A DNA stretch of 64,000 nt from Diadema setosum (lineage: Eukaryota > Echinodermata > Echinoidea > Diadematoida > Diadematidae). A model generated the notes under the pieces. That model worked only from the letters and a program-made list of their open reading frames with translations, was not told the DNA's origin and searched no databases. The stretch spans positions 5,744,486-5,808,485 of the forward strand of contig CM067075.1 in assembly GCA_033980235.1 (NCBI GenBank), written 5' to 3'. Positions 1 to 12,700 of the stretch are shown here, piece by piece; the first letter of the stretch is position 1; the number at the start of each line of letters is the position of its first letter. The position numbers and the translations under genes were made by a program.

Positions 1-551
1 AATGCAGGATGGGTGAAATAAATGGGAGCCGAGGCTGCATGCTGGAGCTGGTGGAGGGTGAATCTGGATGTAACATGTTAGATGTGTACAGTGCAGGACC
101 GTTCAAGTTGTGTTGTGGTCTGTACATGGTATAGAGCACCGGATGAAGATGATGATGAGGATAACTGATACTGCACTGGTCTTGCTGGTAGGCCCTACTG
201 AAGAAACTGGCGATTTTTTTGTTCCGAGTCTTCATACTCTCGACTCTAGGGTCTGTACTCTTGACCTTCTGTTTTTAGCAGCAACCATAACTAGACAATT
301 TGTAGACAGAGTGCCTGCATTTGTGGATGGCTGGTTAATGCTTTTACGATTGTACAGAGATATTACTGCATCATTGGTATCCCAGCCTCATCCCCCCCCC
401 CCCAAAAAAAAAAAGAAAGAATAAACTAAAGGAAAGAGAACACTAATGGCATTATAAATAATGTAAATATGTTTCTTTGTCACATGTTTACAGCAGAACT
501 TGGGCTGAATCCTGAACCTTATTCTTCTTCGGGCTGTCACAAAGCTGAACC
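1..551. other. Upstream flank of the ABCF2-like gene, possible 5' UTR
   Basis: No conserved coding segment is visible here. There is a C-run followed by an A-run near 391-417. A pyrimidine/TTTACAG acceptor-like site ends at 493, so 494-551 may be the 5' UTR part of a spliced leader exon that joins the start-codon exon. Alternatively, transcription may simply start nearby. I see no clear TATA box and cannot place the transcription start. Confidence 0.35.
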
Positions 552-3500
552 ATGCCAAAGAAGAGGGCTCCAAAGGGCAAGGCAGCGGCCGCCAAGAAAG
601 CAGCCGCCACCAACGGTATCGCCAATGGGGAGGTTGAGACAAATGGAGGTAATTGTGGAAGCGGTGATGCATGCAGATTGACATGATATCCCTTTTTCCA
701 GTTTTAAAACCATGAATTCTCCACATTCATTAAGGCGCCTTGAAGTGTTCAAAAATTAAACATTTGAAGATAAGCTATGTGTATATGTTTCCTTCATTTG
801 ATTCATAACTTCCATGTGACATTGCATTAAAAAAAAAAATCACATGCAAATGTTGACAGGTGAAATTCCCAACAGACCTGTGTGAAAACATGATGTAGGG
901 TCTACATGTGAAATCTGGAATGTGCAATAATTTGATCAATTATTCTTTTGAAGCTGAGAGTATTTCATATGATTATATACAATCAAAATGTGCTTAATAT
1001 CAAAAACTAAATTTGACAATTGCCAGATAGCCAGATCTATGCACTAATAAACCAAAATGCTCCGTCTCAAAACCTTGTTTCAAATCAAACAGATCTGTCT
1101 GAGAAATATTACAAATGGAGTAATTTAAGCACTTGAGATGAAATTCTTTTTGTGCAGTGAATGGGGTCACAAATGGCTTAGATGACTTGGCCCTAGCGGG
1201 GAACGCTCGTGCGTGCACTGGCGTGCTTGCCTCCCACCCCAGCAGCTGTGATCTCAAGATCATCAACTTCAGTCTGACATTTCATGGAGCGGAGCTCTTT
1301 GTCGACTCCGAGATCGAGCTGAACTCTGGGAGGAGATACGGCCTGCTTGGTCTCAATGGGTCAGGTAAGAACGCAGCAGGCGAAAGCCCAATTTATATGA
1401 TTACCTTGGGATACAAGATTGTGCTACACACATCCAAAATGAGAGAGAGAGTGTAAGTTAAGGAATGAAAGTAAGCTTCATTTTGAAAAAAAAAAAAGAA
1501 GAAAAATTAAGATACCCTTCCATTTATCTTGCTCTCAAACAGATGTCCTGTAGATTTTCTTTTTTTAATCTACATGTAGGAAAGGATTTTCCATCTTTTT
1601 TCCAAAAAGCATTCTGTGTAATGTAATATCTTAGTGTAAGCAGTTTTTGAGGTGATCTGGGGCCTGTTTCACTGACTTTGAACTTTATCAAACCAAACAA
1701 TGAACCCAGAGCTGAGACACATTCATGCCATTCATGCTTTGTAAAACAGTTTATGACTTCTGAGGACCGATTGATTTCAAAATTTTCCCTAAAATCATGT
1801 AAATTGAACTCAAGAGTTGTGACTTTAGAGCAAGCCTCTGGTGTAGTAGATCCTTGACACAATTTCAGTAAGGTCCACATTTCAAACAGACATTTTATTT
1901 TTAAGGCATTTTATCTGAGGCACTTCTCTCTGCCTCAGTGTGTAAATGGCAACTCAGTAGTAAACAGAACTTCTGGTGGCTGGATTCATCGTGTCTACTA
2001 CATAGAAATTTGTCGGAAATTTACCATAGGGCAATAATATGCTCTAAAGTGATTTGAACATCACAATATGGCTAGAAGGTAGAAGTGTAGACGTTGGAAA
2101 TTAGTAGGGAAGTGCATGGTACAAGACTCTATAACTGTTCTTTTTCCTGAGACTGAAATGTTGCTTTTGGGACCATTTGCAGGCAAGTCCACCTTACTCC
2201 ACGCCATCGGTAACCGGGAGGTGCCCATCCCGGAGCACATGGACATCTACCACCTGACGCGGGAGATGGCAGCCAGCGACAAGACGGCGATAGAGTGTGT
2301 GCTGGAGGTGGACGAGGAGAAGATGAAGTTGGAGAAGGAGGCGGAGGAGCTCTCCCACATGACAGGACCAGGTACTGCTCAATGTAGACTCCTAGCACGA
2401 AGGGGGAATGGAAGAGGGGAACATCTATTGATTCGTGTTTGATAGGGAGAGAAATGTGATGCGGGAGGGGATTGAGCAGATAAGATGAGGTTGCAGCCTT
2501 CAGAAAGAGGATGTGAACTATCACATTACGTTCCTCATCAAATTTTTTTCTTTTATCTTTTTTTTACATCAATTCCTTTGCCACAACTGCACGTGATAAC
2601 CTCCATTAAGCTGCTTACAAACCAGTGGGCCCACCTGGCCTACCAAGAAATGTGCGTATGCATGTTTTTGGACAAATGGACCCTTGCTTGGGTGATAAAT
2701 GGGAGAAACTATTTTTTTTCTTCTGTTTTTAAGCTGCTGTCCCATCAAGAGAATTCAGCTTTCATATGACAGTACAGTACTCTCCGCGTAATCGGGTATT
2801 GCTTAAACGGGTACTCCGTTTAATTGGGTAATAATGTCAAAAACAGTTCCGATGCACATTAAACTTACCTGATAATCGGATTGTCTCTCCGCATAAACGG
2901 GTAAATAATTTTCTTCTTATCTAATTTCTACCCACATTCTAACGCAGATATAACACTTCAGAAATCATGAATGTCAAATTTTACACGGTTAATTGCATTC
3001 TCTGCTTAATTTGCAGAGAAGACTGATCATTTGGGGAGTGATGGAACGTGAAAACACATGTACCAGTACCGACTTGCCACTCGTAAACGAACATTACCCA
3101 TGTATATTAAAGCTGGCACTCACAGCTGCATAGACAGACAGGAGTTGAACACACAGTTTGCGCTCCTCCCTTGATCCGCAACAACATTCAAAATACGAGA
3201 AGTTTGCAACAAAAATCAGGCCATGCACCAGCTCCATGATTTTGCTTTCCCAGTCACTTCTCGAAAAGTAACCCGATGTTCTGTGTGACTAGTGCACGCA
3301 AAGAGACGTGTTCATTTCGGAAAGCTCCTGCGTGTTAATGAGGAGTCTCTAGTCAAACGACAAAGTTTTCTGAAGACACATTTGTCCATAAAAAGAGTGT
3401 AAATTATTGCTCGTGACTGAGCAAGTGTAAGGTATGTTTAATGTGCTGTGCAAGCACGCGTGTTACCGTAAGCATACTGTGTAGGTGTTTGATGCAGCGT

Positions 3501-6500
3501 ACAATGCATGTACATACACACTGTGTGTGTCAATTGTGAATGAGACGTGTTCTTCTGTTAATCGGGTACTCCGCTTAATCGGGTAACCGTAAGAAACGCT
3601 CTGCCCGAGCCTACCCGATTATGCGGAGAGTACTGTATTCCAAAGGCATTTGACCCAAGATAATTTATTAGGCTAATGACTAAATTTGTGATCTAATATA
3701 GCACAGGATGTAATATCCATCAGTGGTATGTCAGTGTAGTCTAAACCTGTGGACGTGAACACACAAAAATACATTTTAACCTGTATGTTAACCTCCATCA
3801 AGCATGCATGATGAAAGGAGATGGTAGATGTGCTCAAGTTTGTTTGGCATTGTGTAAATACCAATGATAACATTCTACAAAGCAGTCTCCACATGTATCA
3901 GAAATGATTGTGTGACTTTTGTAAACCTTGCTGCATATTTTTTAAGATGTCATGTGGTGAAAGACGTAACAGAGATTTTGATTAAAAAGAAAAGTGGCTA
4001 CTCAAATAATTTGCCTTACCACAAGGTATTTTTGTAGATAACGACAAATTTGTCTGGATGTGGGTTAAGTGCTCATCAACGGCTGATTAAATGATGTGGA
4101 ATGGGTTTGTGAGGGCACTTCAGGGATGTTCCACACCCTTGTAAAACAGACAATTGAAAATGACATTTTGATCATTAAGAACTTTGGACCGTCGCCCTCT
4201 CATGGGCACCTGTAATGTGATGTCACTCTCCATATGATATGTCAAATGAACAGAAACTGTGCATGGGAATTATTTTCTGATGGAATCCCAAACCACACAT
4301 GTATTTTAACTGACGTGTTTGTGTTTCTGTCCCCTTTATAAAGAGGCTGAGGAAAGACTAATGGACATCTATGAGAGACTAGAGGAGATGGACGCGGATA
4401 AGGCGGAGGTGAACGCCGCTAGAATCCTCAATGGTCTGGGCTTTAACAAGGCCATGATGCAGACACAGACGAAGGACTTCTCCGGAGGCTGGCGAATGAG
4501 GATAGCATTAGCGAGGGCACTGTTCGTCAAGCCCCACTTACTGTTACTCGACGAGCCAACAAACCATCTAGATTTAGAAGCGTGTGTGTGGCTAGAAGAA
4601 GAACTCAAGGGGTAAGACACTCAAATTGCCTTGATCATTGAACTTTTTTTCCCTTTCTTGGTTTATCAGTTGTGTTTTAACCATGCAGCTCAATTTAGAG
4701 AATTATTCGAAAACTATTCCTCTTCATTACCTGTGCAGTCACTGTAAGAAAAGAAAACTTCATGTCCTGTGAATGCAGATTTTCCTTTCACAAGAACATT
4801 GCTTTGAAAAGTGCTAAAAAGTTATGCTTTGGTTAGTGTTGAATGCTAGACATGTTTGTGAAATACTGCATGTTTAATTCTACTTTTGCGAAGAAATCTT
4901 GATTTATGTTTGAAAATTTTTATGTTTTAAAAATGTTTTAGGATTTGCAAATGGTTGCTCTAAACCTAAAACAACACGTGGATAGATCTTGAGTTCATAT
5001 TTTCTTAACATTTTTCTTTCTCTTTCTCTTATCTTTACCCCTTTAGATACAAGAGGATATTAGTGCTTATATCACATTCTCAGGACTTCTTGAATGGTGT
5101 CTGTACCAACATCTTGCATGTACACAAACAAAGAATCAACAGCTATGGTGTAAGTACCGGCATTATTTTCCTGTTTGTAATGTATTGAACCACGTCAACC
5201 AGCTTATAACCATGGCATAACGGTTTCCATGAAAGGGTGTTCATCCAAAGGAAGTTTTGATAGCTAGAAAAAGAAAATGTTAAAGAATACTTAAAGCAGA
5301 TTTTGTTTGTAGATCCCGATGTGGTTCAATGAATTCAAGAGTGAGATCTGCAGTTACACCAAAATAAAAGAAAAATAAAAAGAGCATTAAAAATGCAGAA
5401 CAGAAGAAAACGGAATTGAAGACCATGTCATCAGGACTTAATGTATTGTAGTAATTACATGCTTCCCACTGGTTTCTCAGTGACCATTTGTATTAGTGAA
5501 GGGGGTTTCTTTCTTGTTCCTTTTTTTTGGGGGGGGGGGGGGGTTGTTTGTTCAACATTTGTTTAGCTTACTATTGTGGATATAAACATGTGTTTAGGTG
5601 TCATTGTTGGCATGTTTGGTTGGTTGGTTGTTTGGATAATGTTGCTATTCACTTGGTTTATGTTGATGTTGTTTCACACATATGATAAAATTATATGATG
5701 GCATGAATGCAGAGACTTATCACATTACAATGTCTTGGATCCATGCATTGAAGCCATGAAAGATTTTCAGTGTTGCAGACCGAAAAGCACAGGCTCCTTG
5801 AATTTAAATTCTGGCATCTTGTCTTAAAAATGCATCTGTGCATATGTTTCTTCAGCACTTTTGATAAGCATTGATGAATCTTATCGTCTGTGTGACTCAT
5901 CAAACTCTTCAGCTGAAGGGATCTTGTATGGCAGGGTTGGAAGGGACAGTGATTTATCACTTTGAATAAGATCGTTGCAAATTTCACAAAGACATGTAAT
6001 AATTTGTATACTACCAGAGTACTACTATCATGAATAGATACAGTGGAACTTCTCTATAATGAGATCAAATATGTAAACCTCCTTAAATTAAACAAGATGA
6101 TATTGTTGATTGCAGGTCCCACCTTTGTACATTTCTGTGTTTTGTACTCTGATATAGTGAAAACCTGATATAACGAGGTAATTGACATGGGTTTGGGTCC
6201 CTGTTATAGCAAGGTGTTCCTGTGTATATTTGATCTATATGTTATTATGAGCCTTCGGCCATCTTGTGGAGATTGTGGAATATGGGAAGAAGATATCTGA
6301 TAAATGCATGTCTCTCTGGTTCATCAGGGTAACTTTGACAGCTACGTGAAGACGCGGTTTGAGCTGGAGGAGAATCAGATGAAGCGTTATCAATGGGAGC
6401 AGGACCAAATAGCTCACATGAAGGTTAGTATCACTGCACTTGAGCCATACCAGGGGCCATATCACACAGCATTTTGTGACAGTTGCAGCTTGTGATGACT

Positions 6501-9500
6501 GTGCAGTTGCTGCAGAAGCAGCTAGGCGACAGCCAGTTGATGTTTTGCGTTTGAGTTGTTGCATTGAGTTCGTAGCAATTTTTTTTAACTTTCCTCATTG
6601 AAAACTTCTCCATGAGATTGGTATTGAATGGATGTACAAGGGTTTCATGTTGCAAAGATGTGATACTAGTAATCAGGAATGTTTGTGTCTATTGGTTTTG
6701 ATTAATTGTTTAATAGTGGCCTGTATCAACATCCTATGTCAAAACCATGTTCACGTTTCTCAGGAGTAAGAATCTAATCTCTGGACATAAAGAAGGGCTA
6801 ATGTACTTTGTGTCTAATTTCTTTGTTATGACAGAATTATATAGCAAGGTTTGGTCACGGCAGTGCCAAGCTAGCCCGCCAAGCCCAGAGCAAAGAGAAA
6901 ACTCTCAGCAAGATGGTAGCTGGAGGACTCACAGAGAAAGTTGTATCAGATAAGGTAAGTCTACCAAGCAGAAACAGTGGGATGTTCATATGATATAATG
7001 TATTGTGGATCTCGAATGGTATAATCGTGTATGTATGCACACATGTGCATAGTTACATACATACATCTATGATTAAAGGCAGGAAGGTAGTAGTAGTCAG
7101 TGAAACTTTTAGTTAAATTTGACCATCTTTAGGAAACAAAATGATATCATGCCGTCCAGCATGCATCTCAGTGCAGACACATCAGTGACATGATTGTGAT
7201 TTGTAATTTTTTATGTATTTATTTTGTTTTTTAGTACTGGACAATTGTTCTGAGAAACATCAGAGATTGCAAATATTTCATTCTAGATATCTCTATCATT
7301 ACATCTCTATCGTACTAACCAGAGAATTGTGACATGTTACTGCCTAATGAAGGAATGAATGAATGCCTTCTTTGTTTGTTTTTGTTCAGAGGGTGCCTTC
7401 ACCGAAAAAATTATGAAGTCCTTTGGTCGATTTTTATGTGTGGTTTTTGTTTGTTTGCAGACAATATCCTTCTACTTCCCAGACTGTGGCAAAGTCCCTC
7501 CCCCTGTCATGATGGTACAGCACGTATCCTTCAGATACGCCGACGGCAAGGTATGAATTAGAAACAAGAAAGACAACTAACAATGATGGACTTGATACAA
7601 ACCAGGTAGAAGAGGCAGATAAAGTAATATATGTGTCAAGTTCTTCATATGGAGAAACATGAGTTAGAGATGTCTGGGTATACCCATATTTGATCTATAC
7701 ATCCTTTATGTTCCCACACACTTAGATTAATAACTAGCTTTTGCGTCAGAATTCAGTACACGTGTACAGATATCCATCCAAACTTGACCTAGTTGTAAAG
7801 TTAGCAAGTCCACATGGGTTTAGCAACATGCCTCATCCCAACCTGCTGGAAGCAGTGACACAATAGGTATTAGGGGGATCAGGAAATCTCTTTTCAAAGA
7901 CGATAATTTCCAGACATCATTGCCAGTTGGCAAACTAAGCACAATATAGGTTAGTTGCTTAAGAGTTAGAGAGCGCCAAGATTTTCGATGCAGCAAATTG
8001 CAAGTCAAAAGTATTTATAGGCTGTTGCGATTTTAAGATCACGACAGTGTGAATTTGGGTTTGTGTGATCAAGACGTTGATACTTCTCAAATTCTGTATG
8101 TAAAAGTTCTCACTATAACTCATTCTTCTCAGTACAATGATATGATTTACAAACTGTACCATGAATCATTTTCTATTCTTTTGTGTATGCATGACCATTA
8201 CACATGCCATGTGTGCATTTTACACAGAATTAAAAAGAAACGAAGTTTCATGAAATTTGGCACACTGTCGAGATGACCTTCCAAAAATGTTAGTGAACAT
8301 AAAGGTATTTCTTCCAAGTAAGGACATAGGTACACATATCTTCTTTATTGTGAATGATTTTGAGGTAGTGTCAGGAAAGACTCAAGGATGAAAATCTGAT
8401 ATGATAACTTAAAACTATTGCCAGTTGGTACGTTCTGTTCTGCGTGCTGGGTGTTGAGACATGGCCATCAGATGATTATACAAAATACCCATTGCTTTAC
8501 CAGATTCCGAATGAGTCCATTGTGTGTGGATACGGTATTCTTATGATGATGGCTTGTCTTACAGCTGTACTCTTGACACATATGACTGTAATATCTGACA
8601 TATATGACTCTAATATACGACACAATTGGGATCATTTTTATGCCTCCGCCACGAAGTGGTGCCGGAGGCATTATGTTTTCGGGTTGTCCGTCCGTCCGTC
8701 CGTCCGTACGTCCGTACGTACGTCCGTCCGTCCGTCCGCTTTCGTTTACGCGATAACTTGAGTAATATTTATTGGAATTTTACCAAACTTGATCCAAGTA
8801 TGAAGTATGATGGGGCAATTATTTGATTAGATTTTGGGTGAAATCAGCTGAAGGTCAAAGGTCAAAGGTCAAGGTCAAATCATGAAATTGTATCCGTTTA
8901 CGCGATAAGTCAAGACTGGATGGAGCAAATTTCACCAAACTTTGTAGGAGGATGATGTATATTGGGGCAATTACTTGATTAGTTTTTCAGTGAAATCGGA
9001 CAGAGGTCAAAGGTCAAAGATCAAGGTCAAATCCTAAAATTTATCTGTTTACGTGATAACTCAAAACTGGATGAAGCAGCTTTCACCAAACTTGGTCCAA
9101 GGATGATGTATGATGGGACAATTAGTTGAGTAGATTTTCGTGACATTGGCAAGAGGTCAAAGGTCAAAAGGTCAAGGTCAAATGCTACAAATGTTGCAAT
9201 TTCCGCCATATCTATGCAATGCCCAAAGGTATTTTCTTGAAACTTGGTGTCAACATGTACTACTGTGTAAAGATTCTCCAGAGAGAGTTTCATGTCATAA
9301 GGTCAAAGGTCAAAAGGTCAAAGGTTAGGTGAAAATGTTGCAATATCACTTTTCTCGCAAATGGTTCAATGTATCTTCGTGGAACTTGGTACACACGCAT
9401 GTACTGACTGGCAGGGATTATCTAGGGAATTTAGGGGTCATGGGTCAATAGTCGGGGGTCAAAGGTCAAGGTCAACTCTCAAAATTTTACTATTTCCCTC

Positions 9501-9694
9501 ATATACTAGTATATGCAATGCTTGCATTATTAGTTTCTAAACTTAATACATGCATTATCTAATGGAGATTCTCTGGGAAATTTCCAGCCAGAAGGTCAAA
9601 GGTCAAAGGTTAAGGGTCAAAGGCCAGGTTTCAATGCCCCCCCCCAAAAAAAAAAAAAAATAATAATAATAATAATAAATAAATAAATAAAAAT

Positions 9695-9726
<32 letters not shown>

Positions 9727-12700
9727 TAAATTAAAAAAAATAAAAAAAAAATCTATTTTGTACCATCATTACACTCTTTCTTCATACCTTGGAAATTGAT
9801 CAATGCATAAACTTATAAAAAGGTCTGTCAGAATGCAAGTAAAAATTCTCAATTCCCCAAATATGTGTACCTGCACTCTTAGAAAATTATAGAAAACCCA
9901 TTTCAAGACATTTCTGACAAACCTGTCATTTCAGTATTTTGCCAGTTATGAGAAACTGTCATGGATCACACATTGTGAAGACATTGTACTACACGCCTAT
10001 TGGGAGAATCATGCATTATGGCGGAGGCATCAGTCGCCATAGCGACATTTCTAGTTTTTTTTTGAAGGGGGGGGGGGCGGGAGGGGGCAGTTCCAAATGG
10101 TAGGGTTTCCCCTACCCTGATTATATTTTCATGCTTGTTGAGGGAATTTTAGGGTAATGTTTATTGCTTGTGAATGGTATTAGAAAAGGGAGGATTCTGT
10201 GATACTGTTTTTATGCCTCCACCACGAAGTGGTGCCGGAGGCATTATGTTTTTGGGTTGTCCGTCCGTCCGTCAGTAATGAATTTTGTGGACAGCGTAAC
10301 TAAAAAACCTTTCGAGGTATCCTAATGAAACTTGGCATGAATGTGTATTAGAGAGTGAAGTTGTGCCTATCAACTTTTGGGTGCACATGCTTAAGGTCAA
10401 AGGTCAAAAGGTCAAGGTCAAATACATAAAATTTCACTATTTCCACCATATCTATGCAATGCCGGAAGATATTTTCTTGAAACTTAGTGTATACATGTAT
10501 TACTCAATAAAGATTCTCTGGTGAAAGTTTGGGGTCATGAGGTCAAAGGTCAAAAGGTCAAGTAGAAATATTAAAACTTCACTTTTTTTCTCCGTACCTT
10601 GGAAATTGTTCAAGTTATCTTCATGGAACATAGTATATATACATGTACTTACTGGCAGTGATTATCTAGACAATTTAGGGTTCATGGGGTCAAAGGTCAA
10701 GGGCAAAACTTCAAAATTTTACTATTTCCGTCATGTTTATGCAGTGCCAGCAGGATTTTTTTTTTTACACTGGGTGTATGCATGTATAACCTAATAGAGA
10801 TTCTCTGGAAAGTTGTTTTTTTTTTTTTTTTCCTGAAAGGTCAAAGATCAAGTGAAAGTGCTGAACTAACTTATTCCTCCGTATCTCGGAAGTGGCTCAT
10901 GTTATCTTGAAACTTACTACATATTTATGCATGTTCTGCCTGACAGTGATTATCTTATGAATTTTAGGGTCAAAGGCCAGATGAAAATGGTAACAATTCA
11001 CTATTCAATACAGAAATTGCACTTTTTCTCCTTACCTTGAAAATTACTCAATGCATAAACGTATGAATGGGTCAAAGTCAAGTTAAAGTCCTTAAATCCC
11101 CAAATACATGCTCTCCTATTCATCCAATTAAACCTAGTTCAAGGAAGGTGAACATTCAACACATTTGTGACAAACTTGTCATTTTGATATATTGCCAATT
11201 TTGTGAAAATTTAATCACACATTGTCCACATATTAGGAGAATCATGCATCATGGCGGAGGCATACCAGTCGCCATAGCGACATTTCTAGTTGTAGTATAC
11301 ATTAGGACGCAAAGTGACACCATATCGGTTCATATTTCTGTGTGCTTTCCTGGTATGAGATAATGTCAAAATTCAGATAACAGCTGTAAGTAAATGATTA
11401 TGATTTCATACTTTATGTCCAAAGACAATTGTATCCTAATGCTATTTTCTATTGTAAATCTAGGCAAGCCATGTTTAAAGGCAAAGTGAAGAGCATTTAA
11501 TCAATAACCTAAGAAGACATGTATCTTGAGTTGTTTTTTTTTTTTTCTTTTTCATAAATTCTACAGAGTGTATTAGTTGTAATGAATGACAAAAAGAATA
11601 TACAGTTGAACCTCTCGTATCCGGACAAGTCAGGACCGGGGCTCATCCGGATAAGGTATTTGGCCGGATACGGGAGACTCAATGCTTTATACATGTACGT
11701 ATACATACACATGTACTGATGTAGCCCATTGTAGTGCTACATGTAGTAATGTGTATACTGCAACCTTTTCATTGTTACATTTGGGGATGTTTGGGGATGT
11801 GAAAATGTCTGAAGGTAAGCAATTTGGAAGGAAATTTGATGTAATGTATGTTAATCATGTTGGAAGTAATATGTAATTCATGTGTGTTTGTGTAGGAGTT
11901 CTCAAGGAGTTGGGAATCCCCCTTTCGTCTCGTAATTATTTTTTAAAAAAATCACAGCGAGATTGCGTCCGTATAATAGAGAGATCCGGATAAAGGGAGG
12001 CCGGATAAGAGAGGTTCAACTGTAACATTTAATAAGTACTGCATGAAACATAAATATTCATATTCTTTACATGCCAATATAACAGTGTGTAGCTCAGCCA
12101 ACCAAATGTTCATGAGTTCAACATATTATCTTGTGCCCAATATGCAACATGCAACTACTAACAAATAAAAAGTGTTTAATTTCTCTCTCTCTCGCCCTCT
12201 CCTGCCCCGTGCAGCCGCTCATTTACAAGGACCTAGAGTTTGGTCTAGACTTGGACAGCAGGGTAGCCCTGGTGGGTCCTAATGGGGCTGGCAAGTCCAC
12301 ACTCCTCAAGCTCTTGGTCGGGGAGCTGGTCCCGACCGATGGTCTCATCAGGAAGAACTCTCACCTCAGAATAGGGAGGTACCATCAGGTAAGGTCAAAG
12401 GTCGAAAACTTATCAATATCTGGCAAAGGTGTTTCAAATAATGTCTTCTACAATAATTTGGAAAGTTGTGGGGGGGGGGTGTCATCACTAAACTGAAAGT
12501 TCAGAATGGGTGCATAAAGATTTTTTCTGGTGAAGATATTTCTGAAAATGTATTTGTTTTCTTTCAGACTTGCTGATAGAATCACAGAAAATTAATGTTT
12601 ACGAAATGAATTTATTTATATGGTAGACTGATGGTATTGATGAAAATGCTGACAAAAATTATTATGGTAATGCTCGGAGGATGATAATTATGATGGTTCA

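Noticed and set aside
8635..11290. Reading the regularly spaced AGGTCA repeats as a CRISPR-like array
   Set aside because: The host is a eukaryote, units are diverged and adjacent to a microsatellite, and the same structure recurs at five loci with fixed ends, so it is a mobile element.
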